From assembly GCF_027912495.1 (NCBI RefSeq), contig NZ_CP115463.1:1449501-1513500 (forward strand): a stretch of DNA of 64,000 nt, in the 5' to 3' direction. The position numbers and the translations under genes were made by a program. The notes under the pieces were generated by a model. The model worked only from the letters and a program-made list of their open reading frames with translations, did not search any database and had not been told where the DNA came from. This DNA is from Caulobacter sp. NIBR1757 (GTDB lineage: Bacteria > Pseudomonadota > Alphaproteobacteria > Caulobacterales > Caulobacteraceae). The first letter of the stretch is position 1. Every line of letters begins with the position of its first letter. Below, piece after piece: positions 1 to 8,102 of this stretch.

Positions 1-1325
1 AGCATCTTGATCGGCTTAGACAGCGGCGTCGAACCCACCCCCAGTTTCAGGGTCGTGGGGGTGAGGAAGGTCTCCTCGGTGTAGAAGACGTCGTCGCCCT
101 TGTCGGCCGTGCTGACGATGGAGATGGCGGCGTTGTCGGCCCCCAGATAGCGCTGCATCAGCCAGACGCCCTGGGTCTGATTGAAGGTGACCAGCGAGCC
201 CCGCACATTATTGTACAGCACCGCCACCACGCGGTTGTCGGTCACCCGGATCTGGTCGCGGTCGAGCGCGATGCGGTCCTTGGGCTCGAACACCACCTGG
301 GCGATGGGCTTGCGCGGCAGGTTGCGGTTCTGCGGCTGCGGGGCGAACTGGCTGGCCAGCATGGTCGGCGCATCGACCGCCAGCACCGAGCCGGCCTTGT
401 AGGCGGCGCCCTTCCAGACCCAGTCCTGCTGGATGGAGACGATCAGCCGGCCATTGACCAGGCCATGGACGTTCGACCGCGTCGGCAGCATCAGCCGCTG
501 GGTCTGCAGCTGATCGTTGACCACGAACCAGGCGGTGTTGAAGAAGTCGAGCCCCAGCCCGACGAGGACCAGCTTGTTGCCCTTGGCGTCCTTGAGGACG
601 TCCGGCGAGACGCTGACGTGGCGGGTCTCGCCCTCGAACACCGTTTTGGCGGCGGTCAGCGGCTGGCCCCGACCCAGCACCTTGATGATCCGCCCGTAGC
701 CGCTGTCGGTCAGGCTGCCCGGACCCCAGTCGCGGGTCAGGATCAGCCGGTCATCGTCCAGCCATTCGATGTTCTGCTTGCCCTCGGCCAGCCGGAAGCC
801 GCCGGCCACGAACTTTTTCGAGGCGAGATCAAACTCCCGCACCTCGACCGCGTCCTTGCCGCCGTTCGACAGCGACACCAGGCAGCGGTCATAGGCGGGC
901 GAGCGGCAGGTCGAGCCCTTCCAGATCCAGTTGGCCTTCTCGGCGGCGCTCAGCGCATCGAGGTCCAGCACCGTCTCCCAGACCGGATCGGCGCTGCGAT
1001 AGCTCTCCAGCGTCGTGCGCCGCCAGATGCCGCGCACATGCTCGGCGTCCTGCCAGAAATTGTAGACCGCCGTGCCGATGAACTCCGGCGTCGGAATGCG
1101 GTCCTTCGCCGACAGCACGGCCAGCGCCTCGTCGTGCAGGGTCTTGTAGCGCCCATCGCCGGTCAGCACCGGCTCGGCCCTGGCATTCTCGCCCTTTACC
1201 CAATCGAGCGCCTTGGGCCCCTCGACCGCCTCCAGCCACTGGAAGGGATCGGTCTGGGCGACCGCGACGGCGGCCGAGGCCAACAGCGCAAGGCCGGCAA
1301 GCGCGGCAAGGCGGAACGAACGCAT
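1..1325 (-). CDS. Prolyl oligopeptidase family (S9) serine peptidase, N-terminal part, cut by window edge
   Basis: The reverse-strand frame is open from an ATG at 1325 to the window edge, giving 441 residues. It begins with a signal peptide (residues 1 to about 23, hydrophobic, ending AVAVAQ) followed by DPFQWLEAVEG...ALDWVKGENAR, the typical opening of the S9A N-terminal domain, and then beta-propeller-like sequence. The alpha/beta-hydrolase domain with the catalytic Ser/Asp/His would lie beyond position 1, so activity cannot be judged. An exported peptidase of oligopeptides is the family expectation. A dispersed palindromic repeat lies upstream. Family assignment rests on the N-terminal signature only. 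Confidence 0.8.
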   Translation of the reverse strand, partial: MRSFRLAALAGLALLASAAVAVAQTDPFQWLEAVEGPKALDWVKGENARAEPVLTGDGRYKTLHDEALAVLSAKDRIPTPEFIGTAVYNFWQDAEHVRGIWRRTTLESYRSADPVWETVLDLDALSAAEKANWIWKGSTCRSPAYDRCLVSLSNGGKDAVEVREFDLASKKFVAGGFRLAEGKQNIEWLDDDRLILTRDWGPGSLTDSGYGRIIKVLGRGQPLTAAKTVFEGETRHVSVSPDVLKDAKGNKLVLVGLGLDFFNTAWFVVNDQLQTQRLMLPTRSNVHGLVNGRLIVSIQQDWVWKGAAYKAGSVLAVDAPTMLASQFAPQPQNRNLPRKPIAQVVFEPKDRIALDRDQIRVTDNRVVAVLYNNVRGSLVTFNQTQGVWLMQRYLGADNAAISIVSTADKGDDVFYTEETFLTPTTLKLGVGSTPLSKPIKM

Positions 1326-1427
1326 GAAAGACTTCCCCGGGGGACTCTGGCCCGAAAGCAGGAACCGGGGAGCATAAGGGCCCCCGTGGCGGGAGCAAGG
1401 CGGCAGATGTCGTGCGCAGCCCCTGTC

Positions 1428-1560
1428 TGTCATCCCGGCCGTAGGGCGTAGCCCGGAGAGCCGGGACCCAGGGGCCGCACGCACCGGCGAGGGCAGCTGC
1501 GCCGACGGCGCCCTGTCCCTCCTGGGTCCCGGATCGTCCCTTCGGGCCGTCCGGGATGAC
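1428..1560. repeat. Dispersed palindromic repeat, family A copy 1
   Basis: About 133 bp bounded by TGTCATCCCGG and its inverse CCGGGATGAC, with inner inverted arms CCGGGACCCAGG / CCTGGGTCCCGG. A second copy is at 32811-32940. It sits upstream of the S9 peptidase and downstream of DUF3297 (both on the minus strand). Confidence 0.75.
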
Positions 1561-1566
1561 GGTGTG

Positions 1567-1806
1567 TTATTCGTTTGGCTTGATGTAGGGCTCGACCGGG
1601 CCCGACAGCTTGATGGTCATCGGGTTGCCCTTGCGGTCGACCTTGTTGCCGACGGCGACCTTCACCCAGCCTTCGCTGACGCAGTACTCGTCGACGTTGG
1701 TCTTTTCCTCGCCGCGGAACTTGATGCCGATCCCCTGCTGCAGAAGCTCCTCGTTGTAGAAGGGGCTGCGCGGGTTGGTGCAGAGGCGGTCGGGAAGGTC
1801 GGCCAT
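1567..1806 (-). CDS. DUF3297 family protein
   Basis: A 79-residue protein starting at the ATG at 1806 (MADLPDRLCTNPRSPFYNEE). The sequence has the short, highly conserved DUF3297 pattern, with LLQQGIGIKFRGEE and a C-terminal KGNPMTIKLSGPVEPY segment. The frame remains open upstream to 1863, but the ATG at 1806 gives the usual family length of about 80. The function of the family is unknown; there is no signal peptide or membrane segment, so it is probably cytosolic. It is flanked on both sides by dispersed palindromic repeats and is likely transcribed alone. Confidence 0.85.
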   Translation of the reverse strand: MADLPDRLCTNPRSPFYNEELLQQGIGIKFRGEEKTNVDEYCVSEGWVKVAVGNKVDRKGNPMTIKLSGPVEPYIKPNE

Positions 1807-1856
1807 GATACGTCTCGATAGAGGTGAGGCGCGGTTGATAGCCGCCCTTCCTCCAT

Positions 1857-1977
1857 CTGTCATCCTCCGGCCGCGCAGCGGACCGGGGGACCCATGGCGG
1901 CTCTGGATAGACTCCCGGCGGTTTTCACGCGGACCATTGGGTCCCCCGATCCGGCTTCGCCGGTCGGAGGATGACAG
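1857..1977. repeat. Dispersed palindromic repeat, family B copy 1 (MITE-like)
   Basis: About 121 bp with perfect 12-bp terminal inverted repeats CTGTCATCCTCC / GGAGGATGACAG. Internal sequence (GGGGGACCCA..., TTTTCACGCGGAC..TTGGGTCCCCCGATCCG) is shared with the copy at 3877-3999. It lies between DUF3297 and the oxygenase gene. Confidence 0.8.
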
Positions 1978-1989
1978 CTAGAAGGGCAT

Positions 1990-2688
1990 TCACGTCGCGT
2001 CGTGGAAGATCACCCCCAGGGTATGGCGCGAACCGGAGCGCAGGGCGCTGACCCCGTGGCGCATGGTCACCCGGTAGGTTCCGCGCGTTCCCGCCACCGG
2101 CCGGCTGTTCACCGCGAACACCACCCCGTCGCCCTGCTTCAGCGGCACGACCATGACCCGCGACTGCATCCGCGGCCGCTGCTCGGTCAGCACCAGCTCG
2201 CCGCCCTCGAAGTCCCGCCCCGGCGCGCTGAGCAGCACCGCCGCCTGCAGCGGAAACACATGCTCGCCGTAGAGGTCCTGGTGCAGGCAATTGTAGTCGC
2301 CCGGCCCATAGCGCAGCAGCAAGGGCGTCGGCCGCCGCTGACCCGCCTCATGGCAGCGCTCAATGAACTCGGCGTGCGCCTCCGGAAACCGCGCCGCCAT
2401 CCCCATCGCCTCATGCCAGCGGTTGGCGATCGGCGCGAGGTGCGGCCACATCCGCTCGCGCAGACCCTGGACCAGCGGGGGCAGAGGATAGCTGAAGTAG
2501 CGATACTCCCCCCGCCCGAAGCCGTGCCGCGCCATGATCACCTGGCTGCGGAACCCGCCCGGCTGGTCGTACAGCCCGGCGATCCGCTGGCATTCCTCAG
2601 GCGTCAGCAGCCCCGCCAGCACCGAGAAACCCTGTCCATCAAGGTTCCCGGCGACGGCGGCCCAATCGACCGCCGCCAACCGGCTCAC
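1990..2688 (-). CDS. 2OG-Fe(II) oxygenase (Oxygenase-NA type) coupled to Ada
   Basis: A 232-residue protein with a GTG start at 2688 that overlaps the ada stop codon (GTGA), so the two are translationally coupled. H136-x-D138 in NCLHQDLYGEH and H211 in MRHGVS form the expected iron-binding triad, with R221 a candidate 2-oxoglutarate contact. The family (PF09859-like) is regularly found next to ada and is presumed to act in repair of alkylated nucleic acid, by analogy with AlkB; that role is inferred from the neighbourhood, not shown by sequence. No signal peptide is present. Confidence 0.8.
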   Translation of the reverse strand: MSRLAAVDWAAVAGNLDGQGFSVLAGLLTPEECQRIAGLYDQPGGFRSQVIMARHGFGRGEYRYFSYPLPPLVQGLRERMWPHLAPIANRWHEAMGMAARFPEAHAEFIERCHEAGQRRPTPLLLRYGPGDYNCLHQDLYGEHVFPLQAAVLLSAPGRDFEGGELVLTEQRPRMQSRVMVVPLKQGDGVVFAVNSRPVAGTRGTYRVTMRHGVSALRSGSRHTLGVIFHDAT

Positions 2689-3776
2689 GCCGCCTTCTCG
2701 CGGTCGATCAGCGCCTGCTTGCGCTCGACACCCCAGCGATACCCCGACAGCGAGCCGTCGTTGCGCACCACCCGGTGGCAGGGAATGGCGATGGCCAGGG
2801 CGTTGGCGGCGCAGGCGCCGGCGACGGCGCGGACCGCGCTCGGCTGGCCGATGGCCTCGGCAATGTCACGATAGGTCGCCGTCGTTCCGGCCGGAACCTC
2901 CTGCAGGGCCTGCCAGACCCGCTGCTGGAAGGCCGTGCCGCGCACGTCCAGGGGCAGATCCAGGCCGATTCCCGGCTGTTCCACCAACCCCACCACCCGC
3001 GCCACCACCTGCTCGAACCCCTCGTCGCCACCCACAAGTCGCGCCTTGGGAAAGCGGTCCTGCAGGTCGCGCACCAGGGCGTCCGGATCATCGTCCATCA
3101 GGATGGCGCAGACCCCCTTGTCGCTCCGCGCCACCAGGATGGCGCCCAACGAACACTGCCCGACCGCGAACCGGATCTCGGCGCCGACCCCGCCGGCCCG
3201 CCAGGCCTTGGGGGTCATGCCCAGCAGGGCGTCCGACGCCTCATAGAACCGCCCGGCCGAGTTGAAGCCGGCGTCGTAGATGGCCTCGGTGACGCTGCCC
3301 GCCGTCTCCAGCCCCTCCCGCAGCCGCATGGCCCGGTGCGCGTCGGCATAGGCCTTCGGCGTCACGCCGGTCACGGCCTTGAACAGCCTGTGGAAATGGT
3401 GCGGGCTCAGCCCCGCCGCCCGGGCCAGCGCCTCCAGCGCCGGCGGCTCCTCGGCCGCCTCGATAATCCGGCAGACCTTTGCGACCAGCGCCGCATCCCG
3501 CTCGGCCTTCGGCGGCTGGTCGGGCTTGCAGCGTTTGCAGGGCCGGAACCCCGCCGCCTCCGCATCAGCCGTGGTCAGATGAAACCCGACATTCTTCGGA
3601 TTGGCCGGCCGGGCGGCGCAGGACGGACGGCAATAGACCCCCGTCGTCGCCACCGAATAGAAGAATTCCCCGTCGGCGCCGGCGTCACGGGCCAGCACCC
3701 GCGGCCAGCGCGGGTCCAGTTCGGTTGGGGTCTTTCCTGCGGTCATCGGGGCCTTGAAGGCGAGAACGGTGCTCAT
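2685..3776 (-). CDS. ada: Bifunctional DNA-methylphosphotriester/O6-methylguanine methyltransferase and activator Ada
   Basis: A 363-residue protein from the ATG at 3776 (MSTVLAFKAP); a longer upstream frame is not needed. Zinc-site cysteines C49, C53, C80 and C83 are in place (VYCRPSC, CKRC), C49 being the expected phosphotriester methyl acceptor. An AraC-type helix-turn-helix domain spans about 100-195, and the C-terminal methyltransferase domain has the acceptor C333 in IPCHRVV. All functions of classical Ada therefore look intact: repair of methylphosphotriesters and O6-methylguanine, and methylation-triggered transcription activation. The downstream oxygenase is probably part of the same adaptive-response unit. 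Confidence 0.95.
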   Translation of the reverse strand: MSTVLAFKAPMTAGKTPTELDPRWPRVLARDAGADGEFFYSVATTGVYCRPSCAARPANPKNVGFHLTTADAEAAGFRPCKRCKPDQPPKAERDAALVAKVCRIIEAAEEPPALEALARAAGLSPHHFHRLFKAVTGVTPKAYADAHRAMRLREGLETAGSVTEAIYDAGFNSAGRFYEASDALLGMTPKAWRAGGVGAEIRFAVGQCSLGAILVARSDKGVCAILMDDDPDALVRDLQDRFPKARLVGGDEGFEQVVARVVGLVEQPGIGLDLPLDVRGTAFQQRVWQALQEVPAGTTATYRDIAEAIGQPSAVRAVAGACAANALAIAIPCHRVVRNDGSLSGYRWGVERKQALIDREKAA

Positions 3777-3876
3777 GACGGTGTCCTTTCGTGGTGTGCC
3801 GCCACCATGGAAGGATGCCGATGCGCCCGCGCTCCGGGTCTTGCTCTGCAATCGAAATGTAGGGGTTTCCCGTTCC

Positions 3877-3999
3877 CTGTCATCCTCCGGGCGCCCGCAG
3901 GGCGAACCGGTGGACCCAAGACGGCTCTTGAAAGACTTCCGGCAGTCTTCACGCGGACAGTTGGGTCCCCCGATCCGCTTCGCGGTCGGAGGATGACAG
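3877..3999. repeat. Dispersed palindromic repeat, family B copy 2 (MITE-like)
   Basis: About 123 bp with the same 12-bp ends as the copy at 1857-1977 (CTGTCATCCTCC / GGAGGATGACAG) and a recognisably related interior. It lies between the start of ada and the end of the K+ channel gene. Confidence 0.8.
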
Positions 4000-4010
4000 C
4001 GTTTGGGCGT

Positions 4011-4805
4011 TCACTCCTCGTTCGGAATGCACAGCACCTGGCCACAAGCCTTGCAGTGCACCGCGTCCGGATCATGCAGCAGCAGCGCGCATCTGGGACA
4101 GGCATGGCGGACCTTCGGCGGTCGCACCAGCACCTGCATCAGCCGGATGAACAGAGACACCCCGACCAGCATCACCCCGATGGACAACAGGCGGCCCCAG
4201 GTCCCCGGCAGGCTGATGTCGCCATAGCCGGTCGTCGTCAGGCTGGTCACCGTCCAATAGAGGGCGTCCACCCAGCCGCCGATGCCCTCATAGCGGCCGA
4301 TGAAGGTCGCATAGACGAACCCGGTGATGACGAAGATGAAGGTCAGCAGCCGCACGCCGGCCTTGCCCAGTTCCTCCCAACGGGTGTTGTCGTAGCGCCG
4401 CCCGACGGTGCGCCAGAAGAAGTCGCTCTCGATCAGGGTCCAAAGCCGCAGGACCCGCAGGAAGCCGAAATTGGCCAGCCAGACCGGGAACAGCAGCGTC
4501 GCCAGCACCGCCAGGTCGACCCAGACGAGCGGCCGCCTGAGCCAGGACTTGAGGTCGGGCGCCGCCAGGAATCGCGCCCCGAGGTCGAGGACCAGAAACA
4601 CGGCGATGGCATAGTCGATGGCGTAGAAGGCTCGTGTCTCGCGAATGATCGGCGCCGCCACGAAGAAGGCGACGATGGCCAGGTCCAGCACAATGATGCC
4701 CAGCCTGAACTTCACAGCCACGGGCGAATCCCCGTGGTAAAGCGCCCGCAGCCGGGCGCGCAGGCGCCAACCCTTGTCCCGTTCTTCCCGATCTGCCTGC
4801 GCCAT
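4011..4805 (-). CDS. Voltage-gated-type K+ channel with C-terminal zinc ribbon
   Basis: 264 residues from the ATG at 4805 (MAQADREERDKG). Hydrophobic segments at about 34-52, 61-80, 95-112, 152-170 and 205-222 surround the pore signature TTTGYGD (190-196), as in ion_trans_2 / voltage-gated-like potassium channels. The segment LRVLRLWTLIE (117-126) resembles a short S4-S5 region. After the last membrane helix the protein ends in a zinc ribbon with C236/C239 and C251/C254 (CPRC...CKAC). The ribbon is unusual for a channel and would face the cytosol. The gene diverges from dapF with only about 52 bp between the starts. Confidence 0.85.
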   Translation of the reverse strand: MAQADREERDKGWRLRARLRALYHGDSPVAVKFRLGIIVLDLAIVAFFVAAPIIRETRAFYAIDYAIAVFLVLDLGARFLAAPDLKSWLRRPLVWVDLAVLATLLFPVWLANFGFLRVLRLWTLIESDFFWRTVGRRYDNTRWEELGKAGVRLLTFIFVITGFVYATFIGRYEGIGGWVDALYWTVTSLTTTGYGDISLPGTWGRLLSIGVMLVGVSLFIRLMQVLVRPPKVRHACPRCALLLHDPDAVHCKACGQVLCIPNEE

Positions 4806-4857
4806 GCGCGCGCAACCCCTCACGATCCAGCCTGATTTGCCTTATATAGCCCGCTCC

Positions 4858-5700
4858 ATGTCCCGTCCGTTCCTGAAGATGAATGGGCTCGGCAACGATT
4901 TCGTCGTCGTCGAGGCCCGCGAGCAGCCGTTCCGCCCGACGGCGGACGACGCGCGTCGTATCGCCGACCGCGTGGGCGGCATCGGCTGCGACCAGCTCAT
5001 CGGCCTTGAGGCCTCCGACCGGGCCGACGCCTTCATGCGCATCTGGAACGCCGACGGCGGCGAGGTCGATGCCTGTGGCAACGCCACCCGCTGCGTCGGC
5101 TGGCTGCTGATGCAGGCCAGCGGCAAGGAGGCCGTGGTCATCGAGACCGGCGCCGGCCTGCTGCACGCCGCGCGCGGTCCGGCCGGAACCATCAGCGTCG
5201 ACATGGGCGAGCCCGGCCTCGACTGGCGCCAGATCCCGCTCAGCGAGGAACTGGATACCCGCCGTATCGAGGTCCTCGCCGGCCCGGTCGGTCAGACCTT
5301 GCAGCCGCCCGGCGCGGTCAGCATGGGCAACCCCCACATCGTCTTCTTCCTCTACCACGAACCCGAGGAGAGCATGGTTCGGGGCCTGGGCAGCATGCTC
5401 GAGCACCACCCCCTGTTCCCCGAAGCCGTCAACGTCGGCTTCGCCCACGTCGAGGCCCCGGACCGCATCCGCTTCCGGGTCTGGGAACGCGGCGCCGGCA
5501 TGACCCGCGCCTGCGGCACCGGCGCCTGCGCGGCCCTGGTCGCCGCCGCCCGCCGGGGTCTCTCCGCCCGCAAGGCGACCGTCGTCATGGACGGCGGCGA
5601 GCTGACCATCGAATGGCGCGAAGCCGACAACCACGTGATCATGACCGGCCCGGTCGAGGTCGAGTTCACCGGCCGGCTTCCGGAGGCCATCGCGGCATGA
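4858..5700 (+). CDS. dapF: Diaminopimelate epimerase
   Basis: 280 residues from the ATG at 4858. It interconverts LL- and meso-diaminopimelate in lysine and peptidoglycan synthesis in the cytosol. The two catalytic cysteines are visible: C73 in DACGNATRC and C219 in RACGTGAC; MNGLGNDFVVV near the N terminus and MGNPHIVFF (156-164) are also typical. The stop overlaps the next start (ATGA), so dapF heads a coupled dapF-SDR-mtaB operon. Confidence 0.96.
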   Translation: MSRPFLKMNGLGNDFVVVEAREQPFRPTADDARRIADRVGGIGCDQLIGLEASDRADAFMRIWNADGGEVDACGNATRCVGWLLMQASGKEAVVIETGAGLLHAARGPAGTISVDMGEPGLDWRQIPLSEELDTRRIEVLAGPVGQTLQPPGAVSMGNPHIVFFLYHEPEESMVRGLGSMLEHHPLFPEAVNVGFAHVEAPDRIRFRVWERGAGMTRACGTGACAALVAAARRGLSARKATVVMDGGELTIEWREADNHVIMTGPVEVEFTGRLPEAIAA

Positions 5701-6644
5701 CCCATCCCGCCCTGCAAGCCGGCCACACCGCCGTCATCACCGGCGCCGCAGACGGCATCGGCCTGGCCGCCGCCCGCCGGTTCCTGGCGCTCGGGCTCAA
5801 CGTCGTCCTCGCCGACGTCAACGCCGAGAAGCTGCTGGCGGCCGTCGCCGGCCTCGCCGCCGGCGACCGGGCCATGGCCGTGCCGACGGATGTTTCCGAT
5901 CCGCGCGCCGTCGAGGCCCTGCGCGACGCCACCCGGGCCCAGTACGGCGACATCCATGTGCTGATGAACAACGCCGGCATCGGCGGCGGCGGCTCGGCCA
6001 TTGAGCGGCCCGATCGCTGGCGCGCGCTGATCGAGGTCAACCTGTTCGGCGTCATCAACGGCGTCCAGGCCTTCGCCCAGACGATGATCGACCAGGGAAC
6101 GCCCGGACTGATCATCAACACCGGCTCCAAGCAGGGCATCACCACCCCGCCCGGCGACACCGCCTACAACGTCACCAAGGCCGGGGTGAAGGTCCTGACC
6201 GAAGGCCTGCAGCACACCCTGCGCACGACCGAAGGCTGCCAGATGACCGCCCATCTGCTGGTGCCGGGCTACACCTTCACCGGCATGACCGCGCGAGGGC
6301 AGGGCGACAAGCCGCCGGCCGCCTGGACCGCCGACCAGGTGATCGACCATATGATCGCCAGTATCTCGGCGGGCGACTTCTACATCCTCTGCCCCGACAA
6401 CGACGTCGATCGCGCCACGGACGCGGCCCGCATCCGCTGGGCCGCCGAGGATGTGGCGGCGGGCCGCCCGCCCCTCAGCCGCTGGCATCCGGACTACAAG
6501 GACGACTTCGAGGCCTACATGGCCGCCCAGCGACAGGAAAACGACGGCTGGCTGGCGAGGTACAATGATCGCATCCGGGCCATGGACGAGCCGAAGGGCG
6601 AGTCCGGCTTCGTCGCCGGGTTCGCCCTGGGAACGCTGTTTTGA
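5697..6644 (+). CDS. SDR family NAD(P)-dependent oxidoreductase
   Basis: 315 residues, ATG at 5697 overlapping the dapF stop. The Rossmann motif TGAADGIG (15-22), NNAG (91-94), catalytic S144, Y157 and K161 (AYNVTK) and a length of about 310 fit a classical short-chain dehydrogenase/reductase. D40 at the end of the second strand (VVLAD) suggests NAD(H) preference. The substrate cannot be told from sequence. The gene is wedged between dapF and mtaB and coupled to both by 4-base overlaps, so it is co-expressed with housekeeping genes although nothing in its sequence links it to lysine or tRNA. Confidence 0.85.
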   Translation: MTHPALQAGHTAVITGAADGIGLAAARRFLALGLNVVLADVNAEKLLAAVAGLAAGDRAMAVPTDVSDPRAVEALRDATRAQYGDIHVLMNNAGIGGGGSAIERPDRWRALIEVNLFGVINGVQAFAQTMIDQGTPGLIINTGSKQGITTPPGDTAYNVTKAGVKVLTEGLQHTLRTTEGCQMTAHLLVPGYTFTGMTARGQGDKPPAAWTADQVIDHMIASISAGDFYILCPDNDVDRATDAARIRWAAEDVAAGRPPLSRWHPDYKDDFEAYMAAQRQENDGWLARYNDRIRAMDEPKGESGFVAGFALGTLF

Positions 6645-7930
6645 CCGAAGAGGTCATGGATACGCCCGCCATCGCGGAAACGACGGGTGGCGCCCGCGTC
6701 GTCACCTTCGGCTGCCGGCTCAACGCCTATGAGTCCGAGCAGATCCGCGCCCGGGCCGAGGCCGACGGCGTTTCGAACGCCATCGTCTTCAACACCTGCG
6801 CGGTGACCGGCGAGGCCGTCCGCCAGGCCCGCCAGGCGATCCGCAAGGCCCGCCGCGAGAACCCGAACGCCCGCATCGTCGTCACCGGCTGCGCGGCCCA
6901 GATCGACCCGGCCGGCTTCGCGGCCATGGACGAGATCGACCTCGTCCTCGGTAACGCCGAGAAGGCCGCCCCCGGCGCCCTGCTGCCGCAACCGGAACTG
7001 GGCCGCGTCCGGGTCAACGACATCATGAGCGTGCGCGAAACCGCCGCCCATCTGTCGGACGGGCTGCGCGACCGCGCCCGGGCCTATGTCGAGATCCAGA
7101 ACGGCTGCGACCATCGCTGCACCTTCTGCATCATCCCCTATGGGCGCGGGAACAGCCGCTCGGCCCCGGCCGGCGAAATCGTGGAACGGATCGGCCGCCT
7201 GGCCGCCGAGGGCTGGAACGAGGTGGTGCTGACCGGCGTCGACCTGACCAGCTGGGGCGCCGACCTGCCGGGGACGCCGACCCTCGGCCAGCTGGTCGCC
7301 CGTATCCTCAAGCTGGTCCCGGCCCTGCCGCGCCTGCGCCTGTCCAGCATCGACGCCGCAGAGATCGACCCCGACCTGATGCGGGTGCTGGCCACGGAGA
7401 CGCGGCTGGTTCCCTACCTGCACCTGTCCTTGCAGGCCGGCGACGACCTCATCCTCAAGCGCATGAAGCGCCGTCACCTGCGGGCGGATGCCCTGAAGCT
7501 GGTCGCCGACGTGCGCGCTGTGCGGCCGGACGTGGCGTTCGGCTGCGACCTGATCGCCGGCTTCCCGACCGAGACCGACGAGGCGTTCGAGAACACCATG
7601 AAGCTGGTCGAGGAGGCCGGCCTCTCCTACCTGCACGTCTTCCCCTACAGCCCGCGCCCGGGAACGCCGGCGGCGCGGATGCCGGCGGTGCCGAGGCCGG
7701 TGATCAAGGCGAGGGCGGCGCGGCTGCGCGAGGCGGGGGCGGCGGCGTTGGCGCGGCACCTCGAAGCCAGGGTCGGCAAGGTGCTTGAAGGCCTCGTCGA
7801 ACGGCCGGGCTTGGCGCGGGCCCCGGACTTCACGGAGATCGCCTTCGAGGGTGAAGCCGAGGCCGGAAGCCTCCGCCAGATGCGCGTCACCGGCCATGAT
7901 GGTGTTCGGGCGCTGGCCGTGCTCGCCTAA
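6641..7930 (+). CDS. mtaB: tRNA t6A37 C2-methylthiotransferase MtaB
   Basis: Radical-SAM methylthiotransferase of the MiaB/MtaB family that converts t6A37 to ms2t6A37 in tRNAs decoding ANN codons. C25, C53 and C84 (GCRLN, NTCAVT, TGCAAQ) fit the N-terminal auxiliary cluster, and C156-x3-C160-x2-C163 (CDHRCTFC) the radical-SAM cluster; a TRAM-like tail follows. The start is either TTG at 6641, overlapping the SDR stop, giving 429 residues, or ATG at 6656; the overlap favours 6641. Transcription ends in the palindromic repeat at 7931-8102. Confidence 0.93.
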   Translation: MTEEVMDTPAIAETTGGARVVTFGCRLNAYESEQIRARAEADGVSNAIVFNTCAVTGEAVRQARQAIRKARRENPNARIVVTGCAAQIDPAGFAAMDEIDLVLGNAEKAAPGALLPQPELGRVRVNDIMSVRETAAHLSDGLRDRARAYVEIQNGCDHRCTFCIIPYGRGNSRSAPAGEIVERIGRLAAEGWNEVVLTGVDLTSWGADLPGTPTLGQLVARILKLVPALPRLRLSSIDAAEIDPDLMRVLATETRLVPYLHLSLQAGDDLILKRMKRRHLRADALKLVADVRAVRPDVAFGCDLIAGFPTETDEAFENTMKLVEEAGLSYLHVFPYSPRPGTPAARMPAVPRPVIKARAARLREAGAAALARHLEARVGKVLEGLVERPGLARAPDFTEIAFEGEAEAGSLRQMRVTGHDGVRALAVLA

Positions 7931-8102
7931 CCTCCCTCCCCGAATTGGGGAGGGCAGACGCGCGGTTACGCGCGTCGGGTGGGGAACTCGGTCACTGACG
8001 TTTGAGGCCAGGCGCTGAGAAGCCTAACCGGCCGGGGCCGGTGACCCACTTCCCCACCCGGCGCGCAACGCGCGCCTGCCCTCCCCAATTCGGGGAGGGA
8101 GG
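7931..8102. repeat. Dispersed palindromic repeat, family C copy 1, between convergent genes
   Basis: 172 bp with perfect 24-base terminal inverted repeats (outer bases CCTCCCTCCCCG..., inverse ...CGGGGAGGGAGG). Internal arms GACGCGCGGTTACGCGCGTCGGGTGGGG and CCCACCCGGCGCGCAACGCGCGC also fold. It fills exactly the space between the stops of mtaB and the TRIC gene and can serve as a terminator for both. The related copy is at 11431-11602. Confidence 0.85.

Noticed and set aside
2775-4835. A 686-codon plus-strand frame across ada and the K+ channel
   Set aside because: It crosses two clear minus-strand genes and a repeat and gives low-complexity Arg/Gly/Pro-rich sequence.
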